Origin: an uncultured Gemmatimonadota bacterium
GTDB taxonomy: Bacteria; Gemmatimonadota; Gemmatimonadetes; Longimicrobiales; Longimicrobiaceae
DNA length: 62,390 nt
Assembly: GCA_902805735.1 (NCBI GenBank)
Contig: CADCTW010000051.1
Location: forward strand, 1-62,390
Direction of reading: 5' to 3'
Below are positions 1 to 31,800 of this stretch, in pieces; the first letter of the stretch is position 1, and each line of letters begins with the position of its first letter. Both the position numbers and the translations under genes were made by a program. The notes below the pieces were generated by a model. It ran no database searches and was not told where the DNA came from. It worked only from the letters and a program-made list of their open reading frames with translations.

Positions 1-113
1 GCCCACGTGTTACGCACCCGTTCGCCACTGACAGCCGAAGCTGCCCGTACGACTTGCATGTGTTAAGCGCGCCGCCAGCGTTCGTCCTGAGCCAGGATCA
101 AACTCTCCATGAG
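1..113 (-). rRNA. 16S ribosomal RNA, 5' end only
   Basis: The minus strand carries the universal AGAGTTTGATC priming site at 106-96, followed by the conserved GGCTCAG and AACACATGCAAGTC stretches of the 16S 5' domain. By analogy with E. coli the mature 5' end lies about seven bases before AGAGTTTG, near 113. The gene continues beyond position 1, so only the first ~113 bases are seen. The fragment is too short for a firm taxonomic call. Confidence 0.95.
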
Positions 114-386
114 TTCAAACAGCTCTAGTGAACAAACGACTGTATCGTCTATTCGGTTTTCTTCTTCACGTTGTGTGCAATCCGTGCGGTGCCTTTCTCA
201 GACACCTGCAGGCGCGGCGAAGGACGTGATGCCTCCGGCTGATGCGCCACACGGCCGCCCATCCACGTGAAGGGCTGCACAAAGCACTCCCCAATACCCG
301 ATTTGTCAATCTCCGCGCGGCGACGATGCCGCGTCTTTCCTTCAAGGCAACCCGACCAGTTTCACCCGGTCCGTCGCGTGTCTACC

Positions 387-415
387 AACTTAACCGCTAC
401 CGCCGTTTCCGTCAA
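387..415 (-). promoter_or_regulatory. rRNA operon promoter, proximal (P2)
   Basis: On the minus strand, -35 TTGACG (415-410), a 17-base spacer and -10 TAAGTT (392-387) lie about 275 bases upstream of the 16S 5' end. Together with the similar promoter at 465-493 it forms the tandem arrangement common upstream of rRNA operons. Confidence 0.6.
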
Positions 416-464
416 CCCCTCATTTTCCAACTTCCGCGTCGCCCAACCCGCGGCGAACACGTTG

Positions 465-493
465 AATATAAAGGGGTTATCTCACATCGTCAA
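465..493 (-). promoter_or_regulatory. rRNA operon promoter, distal (P1)
   Basis: On the minus strand, -35 TTGACG (493-488), exactly 17 bases of spacer and -10 TATATT (470-465). It lies between the tRNA-His terminator and the 16S gene. The leader between this promoter and the 16S gene (114-464) holds no gene; the open frames there are not supported. Confidence 0.7.
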
Positions 494-593
494 GGGACGG
501 AAACCAGCGTTTCCGAACTTTCCCCCCGCCCCGCTGGCTCAGCCGGTGGAGCCCTACAACGTAAAACTGTCGTCCAGGGGCGTCAACCCCCCG

Positions 594-635
594 CGGATAA
601 AATCGAGACCCCGCAGCCTGAGCTGCGGGGTCTCG
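594..635 (-). terminator. intrinsic terminator downstream of tRNA-His
   Basis: A perfect 13-bp stem (604-616 with 623-635) with a six-base loop starts four bases beyond the tRNA 3' end. Reading on the minus strand it is followed by ATTTTAT, a short T-rich tail. It separates the tRNA unit from the rRNA promoters. Confidence 0.75.
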
Positions 636-639
636 CAGG

Positions 640-714
640 GGTGAGCGACCGGAATTGAACCGGCGACCTCCAGGGCCACAACCTGGCGCTCTAACCAACT
701 GAGCTACGCCCACC
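640..714 (-). tRNA. tRNA-His (GTG anticodon)
   Basis: Cloverleaf read on the minus strand: a seven-pair acceptor stem (GTGGGCG with CGCTCAC) plus the extra G-1:C73 pair diagnostic of tRNA-His. The D arm contains AGCTCAGTTGGTTAGAGC. The anticodon stem is CCAGG/CCTGG with loop TTGTGGC, giving anticodon GTG. The T arm contains GGTTCAATTCC. CCA is not encoded. It lies just upstream of the rRNA operon on the same strand but has its own terminator. Confidence 0.95.
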
Positions 715-728
715 GTGCCGACGCCAAG

Positions 729-757
729 AATTTGTGAAATCGGGCGCGATTACGCAA
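729..757 (-). promoter_or_regulatory. possible tRNA-His promoter
   Basis: On the minus strand, TTGCGT (757-752), a 17-base spacer and CAAATT (734-729), 15 bases upstream of the tRNA 5' end. Both hexamers match consensus at only three of six positions. The call rests mainly on position and spacing. Confidence 0.3.
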
Positions 758-774
758 GTGGGGGAACAGAATAG

Positions 775-802
775 CTCACACAGAGACACAGAGGCACAGA
801 GG
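775..802. repeat. intergenic repeat family 1, copy R1 (single arm)
   Basis: One arm of a repeat (CACAGAGACACAGAGGCACA) seen four more times in the window, at 39257, 42165, 43335 and 47010. Here it lies immediately after the antiporter stop codon and has no facing arm. Confidence 0.8.
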
Positions 803-807
803 TGAGT

Positions 808-2136
808 TCAGCTCGTACCGGCAGGCTCCGGCGTTTCCCGGGAGCCGTGAATGGAAAACGCGCGGACGGCGGGCTTCACCGGGATCACCTGGAAAAGGCG
901 GAGGAGCGGGGTGGTCATGTAGGTGGTGGCGACGGCCATCACCACGAGCATGAAGAAGACGCTGCGGGGGATGATGCCCAGGTCGTAGCCCACGTTGATG
1001 ACGATCAGCTCCATGAGGGCGCGGGTGTTCATCATCGTGCCCACGCCCAGCGATTCGCGCCAGGTGAGGCCGCTCATGCGCGCGGCGATCGCGCCGCCGC
1101 CGAACTTGCCCAGCACGGCGGCCGCGAAGACGAGGCCGCAGAAGGCCCAGAGGAGGCCTCCCTGCACGGAGCCGATGTCGGTGCGCAGGCCCGTGTAGGT
1201 GAAGAAGATGGGGAGGAAGAACACCGTCACGAAGTCGTTCAGCTTGCGCACCACGGCGTCGCGGAACGGCTCGTGGTCGTACATGATGGCGCCGCACAGG
1301 AACGCGCCGAAGATGGCGAAGATGCCGATCTCGTGGGTCACCATGCCGGCCACGAACACGGCCGTGAGGGTGATGGCGAGCGCGTTGAGCGACAGGTCGC
1401 CGCCCCCCTTTTCGATGGTGCGCGTGGCCCAGCGGTGGGCCAGCGGACGCACGGCGAGCACCATGAAGGCCGCGAACGCGGCGGTCTGCAGGATCATCAT
1501 CGCCGTGGCCATGGGGTCGGCCTCGGAGCGCACGATGCTGGTGACCAGGGCGAGCAGGATCCACCCCACCGCGTCGTCGATTGCGGCGGCGGAGATGGTG
1601 ATGGCGCCGATGCGCGTGCGGTTGAGGCCGTACTCGATCATGATGCGGCCCAGGATGGGCAGCGCCGTGATGCACATGGCCGTGGCCATGAACAGGTAGA
1701 ACGCCAGCTTGTTCACCCCGTTGCCCACGTGCGGGTAGATTACCGCCGCCACGCCCAGCCCCAGCGCGAACGGGAACACGACGCCGCCCGCCGAGATCAT
1801 GAGCGGCGCGCGCGAGTTGGCGCGCAGGTGCCCGAAGTCGAACTCCAGGCCGATGAGGAAGAGCAGGAGGACCAGCCCCAGCCGGGCGGTGACGCCCATG
1901 ATGGACCCCACCGCGGGATCGAACACCTGGTTGAACAGGCCGGGGAAGAAGCCCCCGAAGAACGAGGGTCCCAGGATGAGCCCGGCGGCGATCTCGCCGC
2001 AGACGATCGGCTGGCCGATCCGGCGGAAGGTGGTGCCGAAGATCCGGGCGGTCACCATGATGACCGCGACCTGGATCATCACGATCAGCAGGAGGTCTTC
2101 GAGGCCGAGGGACGCGGAGGCAGGCGGGATGGTCAT
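808..2136 (-). CDS. cation/proton antiporter, CPA2 type
   Basis: A 442-residue membrane protein of monovalent cation:proton antiporter type. It would exchange Na+ or K+ for H+ across the inner membrane. The sequence shows about 12 hydrophobic segments from residue 12 onward. The family's paired acidic motif (AAAIDDAVGW, Asp187-Asp188) is present, as is the C-terminal NTRALMELIV signature of CPA2 exchangers. Full length for the family. The start is the ATG at 2136; no strong ribosome site precedes it. It follows the FAD oxidoreductase by 66 bases on the same strand and is the last gene of the NRPS-directed unit. It could relieve ion stress caused by the product or be an unrelated housekeeping gene. 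The substrate ion cannot be told from sequence. Confidence 0.85.
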   Translation of the reverse strand: MTIPPASASLGLEDLLLIVMIQVAVIMVTARIFGTTFRRIGQPIVCGEIAAGLILGPSFFGGFFPGLFNQVFDPAVGSIMGVTARLGLVLLLFLIGLEFDFGHLRANSRAPLMISAGGVVFPFALGLGVAAVIYPHVGNGVNKLAFYLFMATAMCITALPILGRIMIEYGLNRTRIGAITISAAAIDDAVGWILLALVTSIVRSEADPMATAMMILQTAAFAAFMVLAVRPLAHRWATRTIEKGGGDLSLNALAITLTAVFVAGMVTHEIGIFAIFGAFLCGAIMYDHEPFRDAVVRKLNDFVTVFFLPIFFTYTGLRTDIGSVQGGLLWAFCGLVFAAAVLGKFGGGAIAARMSGLTWRESLGVGTMMNTRALMELIVINVGYDLGIIPRSVFFMLVVMAVATTYMTTPLLRLFQVIPVKPAVRAFSIHGSRETPEPAGTS

Positions 2137-2162
2137 GCCGTCGGGCCGGAGAAGGAGGGGGA

Positions 2163-2188
2163 CGCGCGGGGCCGGGCGGCCCCGCGCG
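2163..2188 (-). other. intercistronic GC hairpin
   Basis: A perfect 11-bp stem (2163-2173 with 2178-2188) and a four-base loop in the 66-base gap between the oxidoreductase and antiporter genes. It has no T tract, so it is more likely a processing or partial attenuation element than a full terminator. Confidence 0.5.
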
Positions 2189-2202
2189 CGCTGCTAAGGG
2201 TG

Positions 2203-3759
2203 CTACGCCATCACGGGATCGAGCGACGCCGCGAAGAAGTCGCTGAGCGGCCGCACGTGGAGCTCGGGGTGGCTCCAGTCGGCGTACAGGTGCTCGATGA
2301 GGTGCACTTCGGAGAGCAGCTCGATGCCGCGGAAGCGGCGCACCACCGGGTGCAGGAAGGTGCTGCCGCTGGCGAACTCGGGGTTGGGGTTGCGCTCCAC
2401 GGCGAAGGGGTCGCCCTCGATCTTCCCGAACTCCAGCGTCACCACGTAGTAGTGGCGGTTGAGCCCCAGCGCGCCGTCGTGCACGTAGTCCACCGGGAGC
2501 TCTTCGAGGTACTCCGCCTCGCCCTCCTCCGGCACCACGATGACGTCGCCCAGGAAGCCGAACTGCTGCCACAGGGCCGAGCTGCCGTTGACGCGCTCCA
2601 GCACGGCCGCGGTGAGCGCCTCCACGGTGGCCGGCACGGCGCGGCGCGGGAGCGGGCGGCCGTGGTGCCGGGCCTCCAGCAGGCGCACCAGGGTGCGCAC
2701 GTTGTAGCGGAAGCCGTGGATGAAGCCCGACGTGGTCTTCTTGAAGTCGCGCATGTGCATCAGCGCGCCCGCGAAGTACAGCCCGTCCACGTTGGTGGAC
2801 TCCCACGCGCTGGTCTGGCGGGGGAAGCGGTCGTTGATGGCCAGGTCCGGCGTGCAGCTCTCGTCGAAGATTGAGACGTCGAAGCGGAAGCCCGTGCAGG
2901 AGATGACGCGGTCGTAGAAGAGGTCTTCGCGCTCGCCGTTGGCGTGCGTGTAGCTCACCGACACCACGTACTTGCCATCGCGCTTCTCGATCTTTTCGAT
3001 GGTGGCGTCGAGCACCGCGTTCTGCGACTTGAGCTGGTACGTGTCCAGGAAGTTGTTGTTGACGGCGCGCAGGTGGCCCACGAAGTGGGTCTTCCACGCC
3101 ATGCGCAGCGGCATGGGGCTGGCCACGTGGATGACGGCCGCCGCGGGGATCAGGTTGTCCGCCGTCTCGAAGGCGGAGTTGCCCTTGCCGATGATGAGCA
3201 CGTCCTGGTTGACAAAGTCCGCGGGGTCCACGCTCACGTCGTTGTAGCTCTCGGCCAGCTCCAGCCCCGGGATGGGCGGCTGGTAGGCGCGCGCGTAGCC
3301 GGTGGCCACGATCACCCGCTGGGCCCGGTAGCGGTTGCCGTCCGTGTCCGTCAGGTGGAACTCGCCGGCGTTCCTGGTTACGTGGGCGACGCGCGTGTTG
3401 TAGCGCACCCTGAGCCCGAAGTGGCGCGCGAAGTCGCCCAGGTAGCGCACCAGGTCGTCCGCGGCCGGGAAGTACTTCCGGCTGTAGTTCTTGAAGAGCA
3501 TCTCCGGGCTGTCGCTGAGCAGCGAGTTCCAGTCCCAGCGCAGGTTCTTCTCCGCGTCGTCGAACCCCGTGTGCACCTTGTTGCTGGAGATCAGCGTGCG
3601 GTGCCGCGGGAACTTGGTGTAAAAGGTACCCGGCGTGTCGCCGGATTCCAGGACCAGGTAGTCGAGCCCGGCCTGCTGGAGGTCGTGGGCCGTCTGCAGC
3701 CCCGCGGGGCCCGCGCCGATGACCACGTATTCGTACGACTTCTCTTCGCCCTGCATCAT
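2203..3759 (-). CDS. FAD-dependent NAD(P)H oxidoreductase, FOXRED2-like
   Basis: A flavoprotein of the pyridine nucleotide-disulfide/flavin monooxygenase superfamily, 518 residues. An N-terminal FAD-binding Rossmann motif (GAGPAG, residues 15-20) is followed by a second dinucleotide site (IIGKGNSAFETAD) near residue 190 and an ATG-type motif (VIVATGYA). The GKGNSAFE spelling resembles eukaryotic FOXRED2/ERFAD and bacterial relatives. The start is the ATG at 3759, preceded by AAGGAG seven bases upstream; a longer upstream frame lacks this site. It begins 61 bases after the terminal NRPS gene on the same strand, so it is probably co-transcribed and may tailor the peptide, for example by hydroxylation. 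Substrate and reaction are inference. The C-terminal ~130 residues have no domain I recognise. Confidence 0.8.
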   Translation of the reverse strand: MMQGEEKSYEYVVIGAGPAGLQTAHDLQQAGLDYLVLESGDTPGTFYTKFPRHRTLISSNKVHTGFDDAEKNLRWDWNSLLSDSPEMLFKNYSRKYFPAADDLVRYLGDFARHFGLRVRYNTRVAHVTRNAGEFHLTDTDGNRYRAQRVIVATGYARAYQPPIPGLELAESYNDVSVDPADFVNQDVLIIGKGNSAFETADNLIPAAAVIHVASPMPLRMAWKTHFVGHLRAVNNNFLDTYQLKSQNAVLDATIEKIEKRDGKYVVSVSYTHANGEREDLFYDRVISCTGFRFDVSIFDESCTPDLAINDRFPRQTSAWESTNVDGLYFAGALMHMRDFKKTTSGFIHGFRYNVRTLVRLLEARHHGRPLPRRAVPATVEALTAAVLERVNGSSALWQQFGFLGDVIVVPEEGEAEYLEELPVDYVHDGALGLNRHYYVVTLEFGKIEGDPFAVERNPNPEFASGSTFLHPVVRRFRGIELLSEVHLIEHLYADWSHPELHVRPLSDFFAASLDPVMA

Positions 3760-3820
3760 GGGGAGCTCCTTCGGGGTGATGGGTTGGCGGCAGGGCCGCG
3801 GGGTGGGGTGAACCGCGATG

Positions 3821-6800
3821 TCACGGCGGGGCACGGAGACTCTCCGTGCGGAGGCGCGCGGCGGCGAGCGCCTCGCGCATGCGCTGGGCGAGCACGCGTA
3901 CGTGCGGCTCGGAGCTGATGGTGACGTGCGCCCCGGGAACCGGGTGCACTTCGACCGGGGCCGGAGAGGTGCGGCACCAGCCGCGCGTGCGCTGCTCCTC
4001 GTCCGTGTAGCCGGCCAGGAGCGCCTGGAAGTCGCCGGGGACCTGCTCGGCGCGGAACAGGGTGAGGGAGCCGGTGAAGGCGCCCGGCGCGTAGCCCGTG
4101 AGGCTGCGGGCGCGAGCCAGGAGCACGTCCGCCTGCGCCTGCAGTCTCTCCGCGCCGAAGCCCGCGGGGGCGGCGCCCTGCGCCTGGAGGGCGTCCGCGA
4201 TGCGGCGGAGCTGTTCGCCGCGATCCAGCCCCTCCAGCTCCTCGCGGCGCACGGCGAAGGTGCGCCCGCGCTCCGCCGCCAGGTCGTCCGCCAGGCCGAT
4301 CAGCAGATCCAGCGGCTCCGGCACGGGGCGCGTCTCCGTGATGCACGGGGCGGTGGTGTCCAGCAGCCCCACGAAGGCCACGCGCTCCCCTTCCCCCTCC
4401 AGCAGGCTCGCCATCTCGAAGGCCACGAAGCCGCCGAACGACCAGCCGGCCAGGTAGTACGGCCCGCGCGGCTGCACCGCCCGCACTTCGCGCACGTATT
4501 CCGCGGCGATTTGGGCGATGGGGCGCGCCAGGTCGTCGGAGATGTCGCGCAGGCCGTAGACGGGCTGGTCCGCGCCCAGGTGCCGGACCAGGTTGACGTA
4601 GCAAATGACGTTGCGGTCTGCCGGGTGCACGCAGAAGAGCGGCGGGAGCGAGCCGTGCGGCTGCAGCGCGGCGACGGGCGACGGGGGCGCGGGCGTGGCG
4701 CGGCGCTGCTCTTCGATGGCCGCGGCCATCTGGCGGACGGTGGCGCCGGCGAAGAGGACCGCGACGGGGAGGTCGCACCGCAGGCGGCGGTTGACCTGCG
4801 CGAAGAGGCGCAGCGCCAGGATGGAGTTGCCGCCCAGCTCGTCGAAGAAGTTCTGCGTGGTCCCGATGGTCTCCACCCCCAGCACCTCTTCCCACACCTG
4901 GAGGAGCTGCGCCTCCACGAAGCTGCGGGGCTGCTCCAGCTCGCCGCGCGCGGTGTAGCCGGGCGCGGGGAGGGCGCGGCGGTCCAGCTTGCCGTTGGCC
5001 GTCTGCGGGAGCGCGTCCAGGGGGACGAAGGCGGCGGGGACCATGTAGTCCGGGAGGGTGCGCCGCAGGTGCTCGCGGAGCGTCTCGGCGTCGGCGGCGC
5101 CCACGACGTAGGCCACCAGGCGCAGGTCGCCGGGCCGGTCTTCGCGGGGGACCACGGCGCACTCGCGGACCCGCGGGTGCGCGCGCAGCACGGACTCGAT
5201 CTCGCCCGGCTCGATGCGGAAGCCGCGGATCTTGACCTGCTCGTCCGCGCGCCCCAGGAACTCCAGGGTGCCGTCGGCCAGCCAGCGCGCGCGGTCGCCC
5301 GTGCGGTACATGCGCGCGCCGCCGCCCGCGAACGGATCGGGGAGGAAGCTGGCGGCGGTGAGGGCGGGGCGGCCCAGGTAGCCGCGCGCCACCTGCGCGC
5401 CGGCCAGCCAGAGCTCGCCCGGCAAGCCGATCGGCACCGGGCGCATGCGCCCGTCCAGCACGTAGGCGCGGGCATTGTGGACCGGCGCGCCGATGGACGC
5501 CATGCGCCCGCCCTCGCGCCCCACCATCGCGCAGGTGGCGGTGCAGGTGAACTCGGTGGGGCCGTAGTTGTTGACCAGGGTGAAGGGGACGCCGGGGCCC
5601 GGGCGCACCCGCAGCCGGTCGCCGCCCGTCATCCACCAGCGCAGCGCCATCCCGGCCGGCCACTCGGTCTCCAGCAGCGGCTCCACCACCGGGACGGGGG
5701 CGCAGGCGAAGGTGCTGCCGGCCTCCGCCAGCCAGCGCGGGAGGCGCGCGGGATCCGCGCGCACCGCGTCGGGCACCACCTGCACCCGCGCGCCCCGGAT
5801 GAGGTACGGCCACACTTCCAGCATGGCCGCGTCGAAGCCAGGGCTCACCATCTGGGTGGTGCGGTCCCGGGCGGTGACGCCGAACGCGTCCGCGTGCCAC
5901 ACGCACACGTTGCGCATGCCGCCGTGCTCGACGGCCGCGCCCTTGGGCGTGCCGGTGGACCCGGAGGTGTAGATGACGTACGCCAGGCTGCGCGCGTGCG
6001 TGGTGCACGGCAGCGGCTCCGCGCTCTCCGCCGCGATCCTCGCGCCGTCGCCGTCCACCGTCACCACGCGGGTGCCGGCGGGGACGGTGAGCGCGCCGCG
6101 AAGGCCATCGCGCGTCACCAGCACCGTCACGCCGGAGTCGGCGAGCATGTAGGCGCAGCGCTCGGCGGGGTACGCCGGGTCCACCGGGACGTAGGCCGCG
6201 CCGGCTTTGAGAGCCGCGAACCAGGCGACGACCAGCTCCGTGCCGCGCTCCAGGCAGATCCCCACGCGCCGCTCGGGGCCCGCGCCCAGGCTCACCAGGT
6301 GGCGCGCCAGGCGGTTGGCGCGCCGATCCAGCTCGCCGTAGGTGAGCGAGCCCGCTTCGTCCGCCACCGCCACGGCGTCCGGCGTGCGCGCGGCCTGCTC
6401 CGCGACCGCCTGGTGCACCCACGGATCGGCCAGCTCCACCTCCGTGCGGTTCCACTCCTCCACCACCTGCCGCCGCTCGGCATCGCCCAGAAGCTCCAGG
6501 GAGTCGATGGGGACGTCCGCGTCGGCGGCGGCCTGCTCCATGACGCGGCCCAGGTGGCCCGCCATGCGCTCGATGGTGGCGCGCTCGAACAGGTCGGTGC
6601 TGTACGAGAGGGTGCCGCGCAGGCCGTCGCCGTCCGCGCCCAGGGAGAGGGCGAGGTCGCACTTGGCGCTGTCCATCTCCGCCTCCACGGCGCGCATGCG
6701 CAGCCCGGCCACCGTGCCGCCCGCGGCGGCGCCGTCCTGGAGGATGAAGAAGAGCTGGAAGAGGGGCGAATGGCTGGCCGAGCGCTCCGGCTGCAGGTCG

Positions 6801-7885
6801 GCCACCACCTTTTCGAAGGGCACGTCCTGGTGCTCGAAGGCGCCCAGGGTGACCTCGCGCACCCGCCGCACCACCTCGCGGAAGGTGGGGGCGCCGGCAA
6901 GGTCGGTGCGCAGGACCAGCGTGTTGACGAAGAAGCCGATCAGCCCCTCCACCTCGCTGCGCGTGCGCCCGGCGATGGGGCTCGCCACCACCACGTCGTC
7001 GGTGGCGGCGTAGCGGCCGACGAGCACCTGGAAGGCGGCCAGGAGCACCATGTAGAGCGTGGCGCCTTCCTCGGCGGCTAATGCGCGCAGGCGATCCACC
7101 ACGGGCGCGGAAACGCGCGTCTCCACGGCGGCGCCGCGCAGCGACGGCACGGGCGGACGGGGATGGTCCGCCGGGAGCTCGACCAGCGCGGGGGCGCCGC
7201 GGAGACGCTCGCGCCAGTAGGCCAGGCGCCGCTCCAGCCCGGGGCCGCGAAGCTGCTCGCGCTGCCACAGGGCGTAGTCGGCGTACTGCGCGGGGAGCTC
7301 GGGGAGCGGCGACTCGCGGCCTTCGCGGTACGCGGCGTAGAGCACGGACAGCTCGCGCAGGAGCACGCCGATGCTCCATCCATCCCCCACCGCGTGGTGC
7401 ATGGCCAGGAGGAGGACGTGCTCCTCCCCCGTGATCCGCAGCAGCGCCGCGCGGAAGAGGGGGCCGGCGGTGAGGTCGAAGGGGAGCGCCGCGTCCCGTG
7501 CCACCCGCCGCGCGGCCTCGGCCTCCGCGTCGTCCAAACACGAGAGGTCTTCGAGCGGGAGGGCGAAGCCGGCGAAGGGGGCGATGACCTGCACCGGGAC
7601 GCCGTCCGCGTCGCGGAAGGTGGTGCGCAGGGCCTCGTGGCGGCGCACGATCTCGCCCAGCGCCCGCTCCAGCGCGGCCACGTGCAGCGCGCCGCTCAGC
7701 CGCAGGGCGGCGGGGAGGTTGTAGGCGGTGCCGCCCTGCAGGCGGTGCAGGAACCAGAGCCGCTCCTGCGCGAACGAGAGCGGGAGGTCGCCGGCCGGCC
7801 GGGGGCCGAAGCCGGCGGGGCGGCTCAGGCCCCGCAGGCGGGCTTCCAGGACGGCGCGCTTGGCGGCGGAAAGCTGGGCCTGCAT
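3821..7885 (-). CDS. NRPS termination module, C-A-T-TE
   Basis: A 1354-residue single-module synthetase that adds the last residue and releases the peptide. The condensation domain has the intact motif HHAVGDG (nt ~7395). The adenylation domain has [11 protein letters not shown] (~5960) and NGKLDRR. The carrier is LGGNSI (~4820). The C-terminal type I thioesterase has GWSFGG (~4440) and a late GAH histidine (~3925). The hand-read ten-residue code is about DALCMGNCTK, which matches no substrate I know. It closely resembles the third adenylation domain of the upstream gene (shared NNYGPTECT-type core). The ATG lies one base after the upstream TAG stop, so translation is probably coupled. The thioesterase could hydrolyse or cyclise; sequence alone does not decide. 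Confidence 0.93.
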   Translation of the reverse strand: MQAQLSAAKRAVLEARLRGLSRPAGFGPRPAGDLPLSFAQERLWFLHRLQGGTAYNLPAALRLSGALHVAALERALGEIVRRHEALRTTFRDADGVPVQVIAPFAGFALPLEDLSCLDDAEAEAARRVARDAALPFDLTAGPLFRAALLRITGEEHVLLLAMHHAVGDGWSIGVLLRELSVLYAAYREGRESPLPELPAQYADYALWQREQLRGPGLERRLAYWRERLRGAPALVELPADHPRPPVPSLRGAAVETRVSAPVVDRLRALAAEEGATLYMVLLAAFQVLVGRYAATDDVVVASPIAGRTRSEVEGLIGFFVNTLVLRTDLAGAPTFREVVRRVREVTLGAFEHQDVPFEKVVADLQPERSASHSPLFQLFFILQDGAAAGGTVAGLRMRAVEAEMDSAKCDLALSLGADGDGLRGTLSYSTDLFERATIERMAGHLGRVMEQAAADADVPIDSLELLGDAERRQVVEEWNRTEVELADPWVHQAVAEQAARTPDAVAVADEAGSLTYGELDRRANRLARHLVSLGAGPERRVGICLERGTELVVAWFAALKAGAAYVPVDPAYPAERCAYMLADSGVTVLVTRDGLRGALTVPAGTRVVTVDGDGARIAAESAEPLPCTTHARSLAYVIYTSGSTGTPKGAAVEHGGMRNVCVWHADAFGVTARDRTTQMVSPGFDAAMLEVWPYLIRGARVQVVPDAVRADPARLPRWLAEAGSTFACAPVPVVEPLLETEWPAGMALRWWMTGGDRLRVRPGPGVPFTLVNNYGPTEFTCTATCAMVGREGGRMASIGAPVHNARAYVLDGRMRPVPIGLPGELWLAGAQVARGYLGRPALTAASFLPDPFAGGGARMYRTGDRARWLADGTLEFLGRADEQVKIRGFRIEPGEIESVLRAHPRVRECAVVPREDRPGDLRLVAYVVGAADAETLREHLRRTLPDYMVPAAFVPLDALPQTANGKLDRRALPAPGYTARGELEQPRSFVEAQLLQVWEEVLGVETIGTTQNFFDELGGNSILALRLFAQVNRRLRCDLPVAVLFAGATVRQMAAAIEEQRRATPAPPSPVAALQPHGSLPPLFCVHPADRNVICYVNLVRHLGADQPVYGLRDISDDLARPIAQIAAEYVREVRAVQPRGPYYLAGWSFGGFVAFEMASLLEGEGERVAFVGLLDTTAPCITETRPVPEPLDLLIGLADDLAAERGRTFAVRREELEGLDRGEQLRRIADALQAQGAAPAGFGAERLQAQADVLLARARSLTGYAPGAFTGSLTLFRAEQVPGDFQALLAGYTDEEQRTRGWCRTSPAPVEVHPVPGAHVTISSEPHVRVLAQRMREALAAARLRTESLRAPP

Positions 7886-7886
7886 C

Positions 7887-28854
<20,968 letters not shown>

Positions 28855-28855
<1 letters not shown>

Positions 28856-31800
28856 CAGGAGAGCGGCGCGGCGGAGGGACGGGCGCGGCGCGGGATCGCG
28901 GCCGCTGGGTGCGCGGGTCCGGCGGCGCGCTCGGCGTCGATGGCGGCGGCCACCGCGGCCAGGGTGCCGGCTTCCAGCAAGGCGCGCATCCCGAGCGCGC
29001 AGTCCAGGTCGCGGCGTACGCGGGCCAGCACCTGCATCGCCAGCAGCGAGTCGCCGCCGAGCGCGAAGAAGTCGTCGGACGCGCTCACCCGCTCCACGCG
29101 CAGCACCTCGCTCCACAGCGCCGCCAGCGCCCGCTCCGTGGGCGTAGCCGGCGCGACCCACCCGTCGCGCATGGCGCCGGGATGCGGGAGTGCGGCGTGG
29201 TTCACCCTGCCCTCCAGGGTGCGCGGGATGACCGCGAGGGGGACGAAGACGGCCGGCACCATGAAGTCCGGCAGGGTGCGGCGCAGGTGCGTGCGCAGTT
29301 CGGCCGCGTCCAGCGCCCCGGCGCGCGGCGTGGCGTACGCCACCAGCCGCACGCCTTCCACCGGATCGGCCACCACCACGGCGTCGCGCACCGACGGGTG
29401 GCCGCGAAGGGCTTCCTCCACCTCGCCGGGCTCCACGCGGAACCCGCGCACCATCACCTGCCGGCCGGCGCGGCCCAGGTACTCCAGCGTGCCGTCCGCG
29501 GCCCAGCGCGCGCGGTCGCCCGTGCGGAACATGCGGCTTCCCGCGGGCCCGAACGGGTCCGGGACGAAGCTCTCGGCCGTGCGCCCCGGCCGGCCCGGGT
29601 AGCCGCGCGCCAGCATCTCGCCGGCCAGGTACAACTCGCCGGCCGCGCCCTGCGGCACGGGCGCGAAGTGCGCGTCCAGCACGTACATGCGGACCCCGCT
29701 GGACGGACGCCCCAGGCGCATCCGCTCCGCCCCCTCCGGCACCGTCCAGCGGGCGGCGCAGCCGGCCTCGGCCGGCGCGTACACGTTCTCGACGCGCTCC
29801 AATCCCGCCGCGTGCAGCTCCCGCGCGAGCGCCACCGGCAGCGGCTCGCCGCCGAGCGCGAGCGTGCGCAGCGTCGCGGGGATCTTGCCGGCGCGCAGGA
29901 GCGCGGCGGCCTTCGCGGGCGTCAGCGTGGCGCTCGCGATCCCTTCCGGCAGCTCCGCGGCGCTATCGACCAGGTGGAGCGTCCCGCCCCGGCAGAGCGT
30001 GCCCAGGATCTCGGCGGCGCCGGCGTAGGAGGAGATGGAGGCGGCGCCCAGCACGGATTCCGGCTCGCGCTCCGGGTACAGCAGGGCCGCCAGGGCGCGG
30101 TGCTCGATCTGCACCCCGCGCGACGAGCCCGCCGTGTGGACCACCAGCGCCGCGTTCTCCGGCAGCGCCGCGGGGCCGCACAGCGTCGTCGCTCCAGCCC
30201 AATCCGCATCCACCGCGACCACGTTGGCGCCCGCGGGAAGGCGCGCCGACACGCGCGACTGCGTCAGCACGACGGCCGCGTCCGCGATCATCTCCGCGAC
30301 CCGTGCATCCGGGTACGCCGGGTCCACGGGGACGCAGACCCCGCCCGCCTTGAGCACGGCCAGCAGCGCCGCGACCATCTCCGGCGTGCGCTGCATGCAC
30401 ACGGCGACGCGCATTTCGGGACGCACCCCCATCCCGCGCAGCCCGGCCGCGAGCGTCTCCGCACGAGCGTCCAGCTCGGCGTAGGTGGTGGGCTGGCCGG
30501 CGCAGACGACCGCCGTGACCGCTGGGGCGCGCGCCACCTGCCGCTCGAACAGGTGGTGGATGGTGGAGGGCTCGTGCTCCGCCGCGGGCCCGGTTCCGAG
30601 CAGAAGGAGCCGCCGCATCTCCTCTTCATCCACCAATCCGTCCGCATCCCAGCGCTCCTCCGGACGCTCGGCGAGGGCGGTGCAGGCGCGGGCGTACCAG
30701 TCGCCCAGCGCGCGGGCCTGCGCTTCGCCCAGGCGGGACGAGACGTACTCCAGGCGCAGCCGCACGGCGCCGGTGGCGGGATCCACGGTGGCGTTGGCCA
30801 CCAGCGGCATCTCGGTCTGCTGGAAGAAGCGGTCGCCCACCGCGCGGACGCCGCCCAGCGCGTCGTAGACGTGGAAGTGCGTGAAGCTGAAGGCCGCCTC
30901 GAACAGCGTGCGCCCGCCCGCGCCGCGGACGATCTCGGCCAGCGGAAAGCGGCGGTGGGGGAGGAACGCCGCTTCCGCGGCCCAGGCGCGGCGCACCAGC
31001 TCCAGCCAGGTGGCGCCCGCCGTGTCCACGCGCAGCGGCACGGTGTTGAGGAAGAGGCCCAGCACCCGCTCGCCATCCTCCGCCTCGGGCCGGCCGCTGG
31101 TCACGTACCCCGTCACCACCTCGCCCTGGCCGCCCAGCAGCGCCAGCACGCGCAGGTGCGCGGCGAGCAGCACCGTCTTCAGCGGCACCCCCGCGGCTTC
31201 GGCCACGCGTCGCAACCCCGCGCCCGTCGCTTCCGGGAGGTGCACCCACAGCGCGCGGGACTCTTCTTCGCCCGGCGCGTCGTCGCCCGCGCGCGGCGGG
31301 AGGGCCGTGGCGGGAGCGCCATCCACCACCTCGCGCCAGAAGGCACGCGACTCGGCGCAGGCGATGGCGTCCCGCTCCAGCGCCACAAAGTCGCGGAAGC
31401 GCGGGGCCGGGGCGGCGCCGGCGGGATCGGGGAGCCCGTCGCCGACGGCCAGGTAGGTCCCCACCAGCTCCGTCATCAGCGAGGCCACGCTCCACCCGTC
31501 CAGGATGGCGTGGTGCTCGGCCAGGACCAGCCGGAACGCGTCGTCCGTGACACGGTGCGCGAGGAAGCGCAGCAGCGGCGCGCGCGTCCAGTCGAAGCCG
31601 CGCCCACGCTCGCGATCGAACCAGGCATCCTGTTCGTCCGCCGGGAGATGGCGCAGGTCCGCGACCTCCAGCGGAAGCTCCACTTCGCGGTGCACGCGCT
31701 GGATGGGGGGGCTCGCTGCCAGGTCGAACGACGAGCGCAGCACGGGGTGGCGCGCGGCCAGGCGGCGCAGGGCCTCGCGCAGCGCCGCCTCGTCGAAGCG

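Noticed and set aside
242..658. Small open frames in the 16S upstream region
   Set aside because: They overlap the rRNA promoters, terminator and tRNA and have no start signals or recognisable protein.
29195..30570. Sequencing error or frameshift explaining the degenerate adenylation domain
   Set aside because: The reading frame and the flanking A-domain motifs are continuous on both sides, and several separate cores are altered by substitution, which a single frameshift would not produce.
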